A stretch of DNA of 64,000 nucleotides from NCBI RefSeq assembly GCF_001436045.1, contig NZ_AZER01000013.1, forward strand, positions 1-64,000. Reading direction: 5' to 3'. Positions 16,151 through 24,112 of this stretch are shown here, piece by piece. Below the pieces are notes generated by a model. It ran no database searches, was not told the DNA's origin, and saw nothing but the letters and a program-made list of their open reading frames with translations. This DNA is from Limosilactobacillus frumenti DSM 13145. Its GTDB lineage: Bacteria; Bacillota; Bacilli; Lactobacillales; Lactobacillaceae. Position 1 is the first letter of the stretch, and each line of letters begins with the position of its first letter. Both the position numbers and the translations under genes were made by a program.

Positions 16151-17136
16151 TTGAAGACCTCTCCTTTCGTTTCTGCTTCGTGTTGGAATTGCTTTGGAAC
16201 TTGTAAGTGGAGCTTCCGTGCTTGCTTGAGGTTTAGCACTGGTTCACCATGACGGATGTATTCGATTGGCATATCGCCGATTTTCTTACCCTTGAGGACG
16301 CGGACCGTCATCTGAGCTGACTTCACACCTAATTCGTACTGGTTAACACTGTAAGTGGCCACCCCACCCTGCTTAACCATTGAATCAGCAGCGGGGAAGA
16401 CTGGTTTGTTAACGGCATTAGCGTTTTTAACGAGCGTCTGCATGGCCCCGGCAACCGTATTATCTTCAGGAACAATCACGGCATCAACTTGGGACAGCAT
16501 CTGTTCGGAGACTTGGTTTAAGTCATTGCTGTTAGCGATCGAGTATGCCTTTAGGTTAATGTGCATTCTCTTGGCTTCTTTGGCAATTGCTTTGTAACCA
16601 GTAACACCGGAACTATCACTTGAAGTATAAATTACACCGAGTGTCTTCATATCCGGCATGAACTGCTTAATCAATTGTAACTGTTCCTTTGCTGGCGCTA
16701 AATCAGACACGCCGGAAATGTGACTACCGGGGTGACGGTTATTTTTGACTAACCCGGCACCTTGAGGATCGGAAACCGCCCCAAGAACAATTGGCGTCCG
16801 ACTATCCGCGTTAGCTAACGCTTGAGCAGCTGGGGTGGTAATGCCGAGCATTACAGACGGGTTATCGTTAGCCAGCTTTGTTGCCATATTCTTTAAGTTG
16901 CTTTGGTCACCATTGGCATTTTGATATTCAATTTTAATATTCTTGCCGTTATGGTAACCTTCTTTAGCTAACTCATCGACATACCCTTTGTAGATTTGGT
17001 CTAGTGCGGGGTGATGCATCAGGGTTAGTACCCCGACTGTTGGTGTCTTGGATTGCTTAAAGCCACCGTTTTCGGTGAAAAAGGCAACACCTAGGAAACC
17101 TAACAGGATGATAATTAATGTGTACATCCGTTTCAT
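16147..17136 (-). CDS. trpX: ABC transporter substrate-binding protein (TrpX-type), membrane-anchored
   Basis: A 329-residue protein of the ABC_sub_bind/TrpX group: TPTVGVLTLMHHPALDQIYKG at the N-terminus, LGITTPAAQALAN, VLGAVSDPQGAGLV and VFPAADSMVKQGGVATYS are characteristic blocks. It should capture tryptophan or a related amino acid outside the cell. The N-terminus (MKRMYTLIIILLGFLGVAFF) is an uncleaved anchor or plain signal; there is no lipobox Cys, unlike most Gram-positive binding proteins. GAGGAG lies 8 bases before the ATG. The operon is preceded by an attenuator leader whose mini-ORF contains a Trp codon. Confidence 0.87.
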   Translation of the reverse strand: MKRMYTLIIILLGFLGVAFFTENGGFKQSKTPTVGVLTLMHHPALDQIYKGYVDELAKEGYHNGKNIKIEYQNANGDQSNLKNMATKLANDNPSVMLGITTPAAQALANADSRTPIVLGAVSDPQGAGLVKNNRHPGSHISGVSDLAPAKEQLQLIKQFMPDMKTLGVIYTSSDSSGVTGYKAIAKEAKRMHINLKAYSIANSNDLNQVSEQMLSQVDAVIVPEDNTVAGAMQTLVKNANAVNKPVFPAADSMVKQGGVATYSVNQYELGVKSAQMTVRVLKGKKIGDMPIEYIRHGEPVLNLKQARKLHLQVPKQFQHEAETKGEVFK

Positions 17137-17156
17137 AAAACAAACTCCTCTCTAAC

Positions 17157-17352
17157 AAAAAAACGGGGGCCCTCATTTAAGGACTCCCGTTTTGGAATGC
17201 AAAATAAAAGTCCGCATGTAGGATCCATGCAGACTGAATGAACGCTAAAACTCAGCCGGCACAGATGCAATCTGTCACATCAGGTTGCATCCATGACGGG
17301 ACCAACCTGAACTACCGGCTTTGCCAACGATTATTCACAGTTTGAGTTTTAG
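17157..17352 (-). promoter_or_regulatory. Attenuator leader of the trpXYZ-type operon
   Basis: On the minus strand: CTAAAACTCA (17343-17352) and AGCCGG (17315-17320) lie inside the leader ORF and pair with CCGGCTGAGTTTTAG (17245-17259), enclosing hairpins CAGGTT/AACCTG and ACAGAT/ATCTGT. Next comes AGTCTGCATG (17226-17235) with CATGCGGACT (17209-17218), then a terminator, AAAACGGGAGTCCT with AGGGCCCCCGTTTT plus T-run (17157-17193). An alternative pairing GGACT (17209-17213) with AGTCC (17181-17185), extended by TTTTG with CAAAA, would destroy the terminator. No T-box core or other riboswitch motif is present. Confidence 0.72.
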
Positions 17353-17365
17353 AAATGCTCATCAT
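17312..17365 (-). CDS. Trp-codon leader peptide (17 aa) of the trpXYZ-type operon
   Basis: AAAGGAAG lies about six bases before ATG at 17365, opening MMSISKTQTVNNRWQSR and stop. The sole Trp codon (17324-17326) is four codons before the stop and lies between the two leader segments that pair with the distal leader, so a ribosome paused there would disrupt that pairing. It fits a ribosome-mediated attenuation peptide for a tryptophan importer. A single Trp can occur by chance in 17 residues, so this rests on the position and structure. Confidence 0.6.
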   Translation of the reverse strand: MMSISKTQTVNNRWQSR

Positions 17366-17394
17366 ATTTTACTTCCTTTGCTTTTGTTGCTCTC

Positions 17395-17423
17395 AGTATA
17401 GCGAAGGATAGAATTACTGTCAA
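17395..17423 (-). promoter_or_regulatory. Promoter of the trpXYZ-type operon
   Basis: On the minus strand TTGACA (17418-17423), exactly 17 bp, TATACT (17395-17400): a near-consensus vegetative promoter starting about 20 bases before the leader ORF. Confidence 0.8.
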
Positions 17424-17538
17424 TATAAAAATGAGATTTTTTTAATAATTGATGATGGACACTGGTAATAATAGAACCAGCACCGCATGTATGATAGGAT
17501 AATTGTTGACTTTAAACAAGACATAGGAGATGAACTTC

Positions 17539-19080
17539 ATGGCAGTGTTAGATGTTGAAGGCTTGACGATGAGCTATGCAGACAAGCAATTATATAACGA
17601 CGCTAGCTTTCAACTAGAAAAACATGAGCACATGGGAATTGTCGGCCAAAATGGGGCTGGTAAGAGTACATTAATTAAAATTCTGATTGGCAAGGTGCTG
17701 CCTGTTGCTGGAACGGTAAAGTGGGCGAAAAACGTCAAGATTGGATATCTTGACCAGTATGTTGATATTCCACATGGCATGACTTTGATTGATTTCCTCC
17801 ACACCGCTTTTGCGGATTTGTATGCTATCAATGACCGGATGAACAAGCTTTATGAAGATTATGCTTCTAATATGGATGAGAAATTATTAACTAAAGCTGG
17901 TCGCTTGCAAGAAGAATTGGATGCTCATCACTTCTATGATATTGAAACCGAAGTGGAGCGGGTCATGAATGGTTTGGGTCTAACAGAAATTGGTAAAGAT
18001 CATGTTGTCTCTGAAATGAGTGGTGGGCAGCGTTCCAAGATTATTTTGGCCAAAATGCTGTTGGAAAATCCAGATGTGATCTTACTTGATGAACCAACTA
18101 ACTACCTGGATACGGCACACATTGAGTGGCTAATTGATTATCTGAATGACTTTGATGGGGCCGCAATGATTATTTCCCACGATTATGATTTTCTGGAGCA
18201 GGTTACTAATACGATTTGCGATGTTGCTTTTGGTAAAATTACCAAATATCGTGGCAGCTTTGAACAGGCAATGCGGCAAAAGGAAGAACGCAAGGAAACT
18301 CAAGAGCGTGAATATGAAAAGCAACAAGTGGTAATTGAGAAAGCTGAACGCTTCATCCGAAAGAATAAGGCGGGTTCGAAGTCCACAATGGCGAAGTCAC
18401 GGGAAAAGATGTTGGCTAGGATGAAACGAATTGACCCGCCTTCGGATAACCTCAAAGCAAGTTTTCATTTTCCATACGAAAACACAGGTTCGGCCAATGC
18501 CTTACGCGTAGAAAACTTATCGGTTGGCTATGGGCACCCGCTTTTGAAGCCAGTAACCTTTTCCATGACCATGGGAGAAAAGTTGCTTTTTACTGGATTC
18601 AATGGTGTGGGTAAATCCACGTTAATAAAGTCAATTTTGAAAAAGATCCCTGCACTTGGCGGAACAGCTGTCTTTTCACCATCGGCTCGGGTTAATTACT
18701 TTGACCAGGACTTGGAATGGGATGATCCATCGTTAACGCCGTTGCAGACAATTCAAAATATGTTTCCCACCATGCAGCCAAAGACAATTCGCCGCAAATT
18801 AGCGCAGGCGGGGATCAATGCTGCTAACACTGCTAAACCGCTACACTTGCTGTCTGGTGGTGAACAGACAAAGGTTAAGTTGGCGATCCTGGAATTGACA
18901 CCTTGCAACTTCCTAATTATGGACGAACCAACGAACCACCTGGATGATGAAACCAAGGATGGTTTAAAGGAAGCCCTTCAGGAATTTCCAGGAAACTTAA
19001 TTCTCGTTAGTCACGAGCAAAGCTTTTATGAGGGCTGGTTAGACAAGATCTTGAATGTTGAAAAGCTAAGCCTGAAATAA
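17539..19080 (+). CDS. ABC-F family ATPase (ribosome-associated)
   Basis: A 513-residue soluble protein with two ABC domains and no membrane segment: Walker A GQNGAGKST (about 36-44) and GFNGVGKST (about 350), signatures MSGGQRSKI and LSGGEQTKV, Walker B VILLDEPTNYLD and FLIMDEPTNHLD. The linker between the domains is highly charged, as in ABC-F translation factors that act at the ribosomal E site. Members either tune elongation or protect from antibiotics; the class cannot be told from sequence alone. AGGAG is 9 bases before the ATG at 17539, so that start is preferred over the ATG at 17530. GH73 follows by 14 bases. Confidence 0.9.
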   Translation: MAVLDVEGLTMSYADKQLYNDASFQLEKHEHMGIVGQNGAGKSTLIKILIGKVLPVAGTVKWAKNVKIGYLDQYVDIPHGMTLIDFLHTAFADLYAINDRMNKLYEDYASNMDEKLLTKAGRLQEELDAHHFYDIETEVERVMNGLGLTEIGKDHVVSEMSGGQRSKIILAKMLLENPDVILLDEPTNYLDTAHIEWLIDYLNDFDGAAMIISHDYDFLEQVTNTICDVAFGKITKYRGSFEQAMRQKEERKETQEREYEKQQVVIEKAERFIRKNKAGSKSTMAKSREKMLARMKRIDPPSDNLKASFHFPYENTGSANALRVENLSVGYGHPLLKPVTFSMTMGEKLLFTGFNGVGKSTLIKSILKKIPALGGTAVFSPSARVNYFDQDLEWDDPSLTPLQTIQNMFPTMQPKTIRRKLAQAGINAANTAKPLHLLSGGEQTKVKLAILELTPCNFLIMDEPTNHLDDETKDGLKEALQEFPGNLILVSHEQSFYEGWLDKILNVEKLSLK

Positions 19081-19094
19081 TAAGGATGATAAAA

Positions 19095-19688
19095 ATGAAA
19101 AAAGAAATCAAAGTAATTATTGTGGGAGTGTTCGCATCATTATTAGTAATTTTTGGGATTTGTGCAGTAACCATTCACCAATCACAGTTATCGGGGATGC
19201 CACGTGAGACACACTCGGCTGATATTAGTACGAGCCAATTCATTAAGCAGGTTGCCCCTGCTGCTCAACGTGAACAAAAACGTTACCAGATCCCTGCTAG
19301 TATTACGATTGCTCAAGCAGGGCTTGAATCAGAATGGGGGCGTTCCAAGCTAGGATACAAGTATAATAACCTCTTTGGGATGAAAGCCACCAAAGGGGAT
19401 GAGCGAGTAAGAATGTACACGATTGAAAATATTAATGGTCACAAACGTTACTTACCAGCTTATTTTGCTGTTTACGAAAGTTGGGCAGACTCCATTGATG
19501 CGCATACGGATTTGATTATTAATGGTACGCATGATGACCATGCCCGTTTTAAAAGTGTCCGCACGGGAACAGACTACGAAACCGCTGCGCGTGAGTTACA
19601 GCGGCATGGCTATGCCACTGATCCTGACTATGCTAATAAGCTGGTTTATGCGATTAAGAAATTTAACTTAGCTCAATATGATCATTAG
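19095..19688 (+). CDS. Membrane-anchored GH73 N-acetylglucosaminidase
   Basis: A 197-residue protein with an N-terminal hydrophobic segment (about 6-28, signal or anchor) and one glucosaminidase (FlgJ/LytG-like) domain. The pattern AGLESEWGRSKLGYKYNNLFG supplies the catalytic Glu, and the later YFAVYESWADSIDAH and YATDPDYANKLV blocks complete the fold. It cleaves peptidoglycan glycan chains outside the membrane. There are no LysM or SH3 repeats, so it is a minimal enzyme. ATG at 19095 has AAGGA eight bases upstream. It closely follows the ABC-F gene and ends at a terminator. Confidence 0.9.
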   Translation: MKKEIKVIIVGVFASLLVIFGICAVTIHQSQLSGMPRETHSADISTSQFIKQVAPAAQREQKRYQIPASITIAQAGLESEWGRSKLGYKYNNLFGMKATKGDERVRMYTIENINGHKRYLPAYFAVYESWADSIDAHTDLIINGTHDDHARFKSVRTGTDYETAARELQRHGYATDPDYANKLVYAIKKFNLAQYDH

Positions 19689-19693
19689 ATAAT

Positions 19694-19729
19694 AAAAAGC
19701 TGGATTGCAATTAAACAATCCAGCCTTTT
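19694..19729 (+). terminator. Rho-independent terminator
   Basis: AAAGCTGGATTG pairs with CAATCCAGCCTTTT after the GH73 gene. Confidence 0.88.
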
Positions 19730-19836
19730 ATTGATTCTCCGTAATAGAGAAACCAAGTAGTACTTTATTTTTTGAACACTTTGTATTGTAACGTATTTTG
19801 ATTTTAAATTGAAGTTATTTTAATAATGAACGGTGT

Positions 19837-21216
19837 CTAGTTAGTTTCTGTTTGATTGACACTAACCCGGTTACGCCGGAAGAAGTGAACCAGTAAACCA
19901 ACAACGAGGCCAACTAATGCGGGAACAACCCATGAAAGTCCCATGCTTGCTAATGGTAAGGCACTCCGCACGCCCGCAACCCACAGGCCAAAGGCACTTT
20001 GTGAAACTACTGATGGGAAGGCAACAACCATATCGCCAAGAGCCGGAACAACTGTTAATAGAACAACGAAGAAGTAAACAACGCCGTCTCGATGGAAGAG
20101 TGGTGATGAAACAGATAGAAGAATCAAAACCATTGCCAGTGGGTAGAGGAACATCAGCATTGGTGTGGACCAAGCGATGATTTGATCTAACCCGAAGTTA
20201 GCAGTTAAGAAGGAAGCTAAGCAAGAAAGGGCTAACCAGGTGTGGTAAGAAACCTTTGGGAAGTGCTTGTGGAAGTCTTGAGCGAAGGCAGCAACTAAAC
20301 CAACGGCAGTAGTTAAACAAGTAACCGTTAATAAGAAAGCTAAGACAACTTGTCCGAAGGCACCAGCATAGTAATTAACTAATTGGTTGAAGGCAACACC
20401 ACCATCGGCAGATAACTTAAAGTGACCCAGTGACATTGCACCAAGGACAATCAGTAATAAGTAGATAAAGGCAACAGCGGCCATTGATAATAATCCAGAG
20501 AAGGTAACCACTTTAGAAACGGCACCAGGACGTTTAACACCCATTGAACGAACAGCGGTAACAACAGTAACCCCAAAGGCTAAACCAGCGAGGGCATCCA
20601 TTGTGTTGTAACCTTCCAAGAAACCATTAGTAACAGGTGAAGCAAGGTAAGCGTGAGTAACGTGAGCAGTTGCGGGGTTACCCATTGGACTAACGAAAGC
20701 GACAACGAATACTAAGAATAAGAGTGCTAAGAAAGTTGGGTTCAATACTTTACCAACATTGGCAAGAATGCTGTTTTGATGGTAAGAGAAAGCAAATGCT
20801 AAGCCAAAGAATACTGCAGAGAAGAGTAATAATGCCCAGCCCTGATCAGCCTTTGGTAAGAAAGGTGCAACTCCAACGGTGAAGGAAACGGTTGCTGTAC
20901 GAGGAGTTCCGAAGAGGGGACCGATAGTGGCGTGAATTAAAACCATGAAGACAAGGGCAAACCCAACGCCTAGTGGTCGTCCAATATCAAAAACCCCTTC
21001 GGCACGAGTAACGGCAACGGCTAATACAGAGAGCAGTGGTAGTAGAACCCCAGTGACACAGAAACCAAGAGCAGCTGGGCCCCAATTAGCACCAGCCAGT
21101 TGTCCTAAGTGAAGAGGGAAAATTAAGTTCCCGGCGCCAAAGAACAAACCAAATAGTAATGAGGCAACGACAAGGTATTGTCGGAATGATAATTTCTTCT
21201 TTGTAAGATCCTGCAT
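19837..21216 (-). CDS. brnQ: Branched-chain amino acid:cation symporter BrnQ
   Basis: A 459-residue LIVCS-family transporter with about 12 membrane segments. LFGLFFGAGNLIFPLHLGQLAG at residues about 18-40 is the family hallmark. It imports Ile, Leu and Val with a cation. AGGAGG lies 9 bases before ATG at 21216; a longer frame upstream would run through the T-box terminator and is rejected. Control by an Ile-specifier T-box in its leader agrees with the substrate. It is monocistronic. Confidence 0.95.
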   Translation of the reverse strand: MQDLTKKKLSFRQYLVVASLLFGLFFGAGNLIFPLHLGQLAGANWGPAALGFCVTGVLLPLLSVLAVAVTRAEGVFDIGRPLGVGFALVFMVLIHATIGPLFGTPRTATVSFTVGVAPFLPKADQGWALLLFSAVFFGLAFAFSYHQNSILANVGKVLNPTFLALLFLVFVVAFVSPMGNPATAHVTHAYLASPVTNGFLEGYNTMDALAGLAFGVTVVTAVRSMGVKRPGAVSKVVTFSGLLSMAAVAFIYLLLIVLGAMSLGHFKLSADGGVAFNQLVNYYAGAFGQVVLAFLLTVTCLTTAVGLVAAFAQDFHKHFPKVSYHTWLALSCLASFLTANFGLDQIIAWSTPMLMFLYPLAMVLILLSVSSPLFHRDGVVYFFVVLLTVVPALGDMVVAFPSVVSQSAFGLWVAGVRSALPLASMGLSWVVPALVGLVVGLLVHFFRRNRVSVNQTETN

Positions 21217-21271
21217 AATCTCTTTCCTCCTAAGAAAATAATCAGAATAATTGCATCTTTCCGATCCCAAT

Positions 21272-21545
21272 AAAAAAGTCCCTTAGTCAAATTGCTTTGA
21301 CTAAGGGACGCTTGAGCGTGGTACCACCCTATCTTTATGCCAATATTACTACTGACACCTTTCACGTACGGCTAAACAGCGATACGCAGACGCGATAATG
21401 GGCGTTTACCATTGAATCTTACTAATAAGGTTAAGATTCAAGCTCGAAAGTGATTTTCTGTTAAGTAGGGAACTGTCTCCTTTCACCAACCGAGACTCGC
21501 TTAGAGCTATTACTTAACGTACTCTTCTTTCTCATTGCGATCGAA
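21272..21545 (-). promoter_or_regulatory. T-box leader of brnQ, isoleucine specifier
   Basis: On the minus strand stem I shows GAAAG then AGTA, with GTTAAGTA pairing TACTTAAC. The specifier loop then reads AGAA A ATC A, followed by CTTTC closing the lower helix. ATC is an Ile codon. The antiterminator core AGGGTGGTACCACG (21317-21331) and terminator GTCCCTTAGTCAAA with TTTGACTAAGGGAC plus T-run (21272-21309) follow. Starvation for charged tRNA-Ile raises brnQ transcription. Confidence 0.95.
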
Positions 21546-21566
21546 TAATTAAATTTGATGGTTCTT

Positions 21567-21594
21567 ATTCTAATGAGTTTTTAATAAATGTCAA
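21567..21594 (-). promoter_or_regulatory. Promoter of the brnQ T-box transcript
   Basis: On the minus strand TTGACA (21589-21594), 16 bp, TAGAAT (21567-21572). Confidence 0.7.
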
Positions 21595-21622
21595 CACTTT
21601 TTGAGAAAAAAGTTTGTTTTTC

Positions 21623-22837
21623 TTATTTTTGACCGCTAACCGCATAAGCAGGATCGCCATCTAATGCACGACCAATGGCCCGTTCAACCATTGTATTGGC
21701 AGAAGTGTTGGCAATTGCCAGGGGCTTGTCATACCGTTTAGCATGGTGGTTAGCCAACTGGCTGATTCGGTGATGGATCTTATCGATGCAAACAATGACA
21801 AAGTTAGCGTCACGAATGGCTCGTTTAATCTTGCTAGAGGAAACATTATCTTCCATCGAGGCATCAAGACCATGGTAGACACCGTGGTGTTGATCGACAA
21901 CATTCTTCAATTCTTTAACTTGCTTTTTATCTCCTGTAATGACCAGGACAATTTTTTGCTTGAGGTCGTAATCTAATTTTTGAGCGTAATCATGACGCGG
22001 GTGCTCAACCTTTTTAGTTTGCTTAGGCTTGGCTGGCTGCTTGGTGGTGTCATAGTCTTGCTTTTCGTGGATCCAACGAATAGAACCATTCTGGGTATCT
22101 GCTAAACCATTCCCATGATCAACATAAGCATAATCGATTACCATGCCAGGTTTCAGAGCGCGCCCAGGGAACTTGAATGGGTCAATAACGACCGTATTAG
22201 CAGCGTTTTCGTCCAGAATAGAATTGCCCTTCATTGTGGAACTAATTTGGAGAACGTCAGAACCCGGAACAGCAGTCAAAGTAGCGTATTCTAAGACGTT
22301 GATTTTGGTTGGTTCATAGTCATCAAGATGTTGACTTGTGACCCGCCGAATTACAGGAAGCCCCCGTACCGTTTGTGTTGGATCTAATTGAACAATGTCC
22401 CCGTCGTTAATTGGAAAATGAAGACTGTGTAGAACCGCCTCATTGTAATAATGGTGGTTAATTTCAGCGCCACTTAATTTGCGGTGAACGAGGTACAGGT
22501 CATCCGCTGCTAACCGCTCTTCTTGTGAAACCTTTTGTAGTACGGTGACTGGTTCAGCTGAAGCTACTGGTCTTGTCGCATTTACTGGAGTTGTTTCGGG
22601 GCCAGTAAGGAGCGATTGATTACTCCTTTGTTGATGATGAGGTTGCTGATGAACGTGCGGGTGACGTTGCCGTTGGACAAAGTGGTGAGCAACCGGCTGT
22701 TCATCACTGTGATCGTAATGATTGAGAATATTGATAATCGTATTGAGACTCTTCAGCGTGGTATGTAAACTAGTTTGATCATTACCAGTTTCCTCTAATA
22801 ACTGAATGAGCTCTTGGCGGTAGTCATAAAGAGCCAT
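21623..22837 (-). CDS. DUF2325-domain protein with His-rich linker
   Basis: A 404-residue soluble protein of unknown function. The N-terminal helical segment (1-45) leads into a strikingly His/Gln-rich stretch at about 48-72 (HHFVQRQRHPHVHQQPHHQQ). A mixed beta middle part (about 140-260) follows, then a charged linker, then a C-terminal domain (about 302-400) resembling DUF2325: KIVLVITGDKKQVKELKNVV and ANFVIVCIDKIHHRISQLAN with its conserved His. The domain looks like a small nucleotide- or metal-binding Rossmann-like unit. The His cluster suggests metal binding, which is inference. It is divergent from the DHH phosphoesterase gene. Confidence 0.7.
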   Translation of the reverse strand: MALYDYRQELIQLLEETGNDQTSLHTTLKSLNTIINILNHYDHSDEQPVAHHFVQRQRHPHVHQQPHHQQRSNQSLLTGPETTPVNATRPVASAEPVTVLQKVSQEERLAADDLYLVHRKLSGAEINHHYYNEAVLHSLHFPINDGDIVQLDPTQTVRGLPVIRRVTSQHLDDYEPTKINVLEYATLTAVPGSDVLQISSTMKGNSILDENAANTVVIDPFKFPGRALKPGMVIDYAYVDHGNGLADTQNGSIRWIHEKQDYDTTKQPAKPKQTKKVEHPRHDYAQKLDYDLKQKIVLVITGDKKQVKELKNVVDQHHGVYHGLDASMEDNVSSSKIKRAIRDANFVIVCIDKIHHRISQLANHHAKRYDKPLAIANTSANTMVERAIGRALDGDPAYAVSGQK

Positions 22838-22959
22838 TTTTGAGTCATTCCTTTCTAGTGAATACTAATTTAATCATACCAATAAGTGCCATCTATGTCA
22901 GGAAAAACGGTTCGTGGTACGGTATAATGATGACGAATTGACAAGAAGGAATGATAAAG

Positions 22960-24036
22960 ATGGCTCAACAACTTATTAAAGTTTTTTCCCATAATGATCT
23001 TGATGGCTTTGGGGCACCATTATTGCTGAAAGCTGTTCAACCGACGATGCTTGCTAATGTTGAAATTAGTATGACCAACTGTGGTGCTGGTCGGATTGAC
23101 GATGAGTTTGCAAAATGGTTGACCACTTCTGAGGCTTCTCAGACAACGGATGTTTACATTATGGATATGACACCAGATAGTGATTATACTTTTCAACAAC
23201 TCAACAGCAACTTCGCTAATCACTGGCTTGTTTTTGATCACCATGAAAGTGAGGCAGAGTTGCGTAATAAGTACGCAGCTAATAGTATAGTGGCTACTAA
23301 CCCTGACATTGCACCAAGTGCCACTAGTTTAGTGTGGGACTGGTTGCACCAGCAAGCCCATTTTGCTGACTTGTCAGAGCAACGACAAAAGAATTTAGCA
23401 TATCTGGTTGAATTGATTCGGGCCTATGATACTTGGGATTGGCAAAATGATCCAGATATGTCTGACCAGGAACGGCAAGATGCTGATAATTTTGACCAAT
23501 TATTCTGGTTTAACCCATTGCAAGATTCTGCTGCGTTTGTCGAAAATGTATTGAGCACTGATTGGCAAAATTACGCCGCGCAAAATAGCCTGTTGATTAA
23601 AACTTTGAATGAGCGTCGTGCAAAATATTTGAAGAGCCATTTGAAAGATACATTAATAACGCAGATTGATGGTCATACGTTTGGGGTAGTGTACGCGAGT
23701 GACTATAAGTCGGAAATTGCTCATGAATTATTAAAAGAACATCCTGATGCCGAAGCAGCCTTAGTAATTAGTCCGGTCAGCGTTTCATTGCGGTCCAATG
23801 GTAAATTAGATGTCGCCAAGTTTGCGGAGAAATACTTTAATGGTGGCGGTCATGCCGATGCTGCAGGCGGACGCTTGACGGTTAATCCTGTTAAGGTTGG
23901 CGAGCAAGCTGTTGTCGATGATTTAGTTGAAACCATTAAAAACCATCAAGAAAGTAACCAAACTGCGGACGAAGGAACATTAGCCGATGATATTGATCCT
24001 GAGTTGGCAGAGAAAATGCGGAACTTGTTTAAATAA
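22960..24036 (+). CDS. DHH/DHHA1-family phosphoesterase
   Basis: A 358-residue two-domain enzyme. FSHNDLDGFGAPLLL (about 9-23), the Asp of YIMDMTPDS and VFDHHESEAEL (the DHH motif, about 92-102) bind the two metal ions, and GGGHADAAGGRL near residue 305 is the DHHA1 RNA/substrate-binding motif. Relatives degrade nanoRNA, pAp or cyclic dinucleotides; it lacks the membrane and PAS parts of GdpP, so a cytoplasmic oligoribonuclease-type role is more likely. The acidic C-terminal tail is unusual. AAGGA lies before the ATG at 22960, preferred to the ATG at 22951. Confidence 0.88.
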   Translation: MAQQLIKVFSHNDLDGFGAPLLLKAVQPTMLANVEISMTNCGAGRIDDEFAKWLTTSEASQTTDVYIMDMTPDSDYTFQQLNSNFANHWLVFDHHESEAELRNKYAANSIVATNPDIAPSATSLVWDWLHQQAHFADLSEQRQKNLAYLVELIRAYDTWDWQNDPDMSDQERQDADNFDQLFWFNPLQDSAAFVENVLSTDWQNYAAQNSLLIKTLNERRAKYLKSHLKDTLITQIDGHTFGVVYASDYKSEIAHELLKEHPDAEAALVISPVSVSLRSNGKLDVAKFAEKYFNGGGHADAAGGRLTVNPVKVGEQAVVDDLVETIKNHQESNQTADEGTLADDIDPELAEKMRNLFK

Positions 24037-24037
24037 T

Positions 24038-24084
24038 AAAAGCAGTTTAACTGATTCATCTTTGAACAGCTAAACTGCTTTTTT
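24038..24084. terminator. Bidirectional terminator
   Basis: AAAGCAGTTTA pairs with TAAACTGCTTT, with A- and T-tracts either side, between convergent genes. Confidence 0.85.
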
Positions 24085-24112
24085 ATTTAGTAATTTAATA
24101 TTTGATTGATTA

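Noticed and set aside
17245-17320. GGTTGGTCCCGTC in the trp leader looks like the T-box antiterminator core.
   Set aside because: It departs from the invariant GGGTGGNACCGCG at several positions, sits in a closed CAGGTT/AACCTG hairpin far from the terminator, and there is no stem I with AGTA, AGAGAG or GAA-specifier elements.
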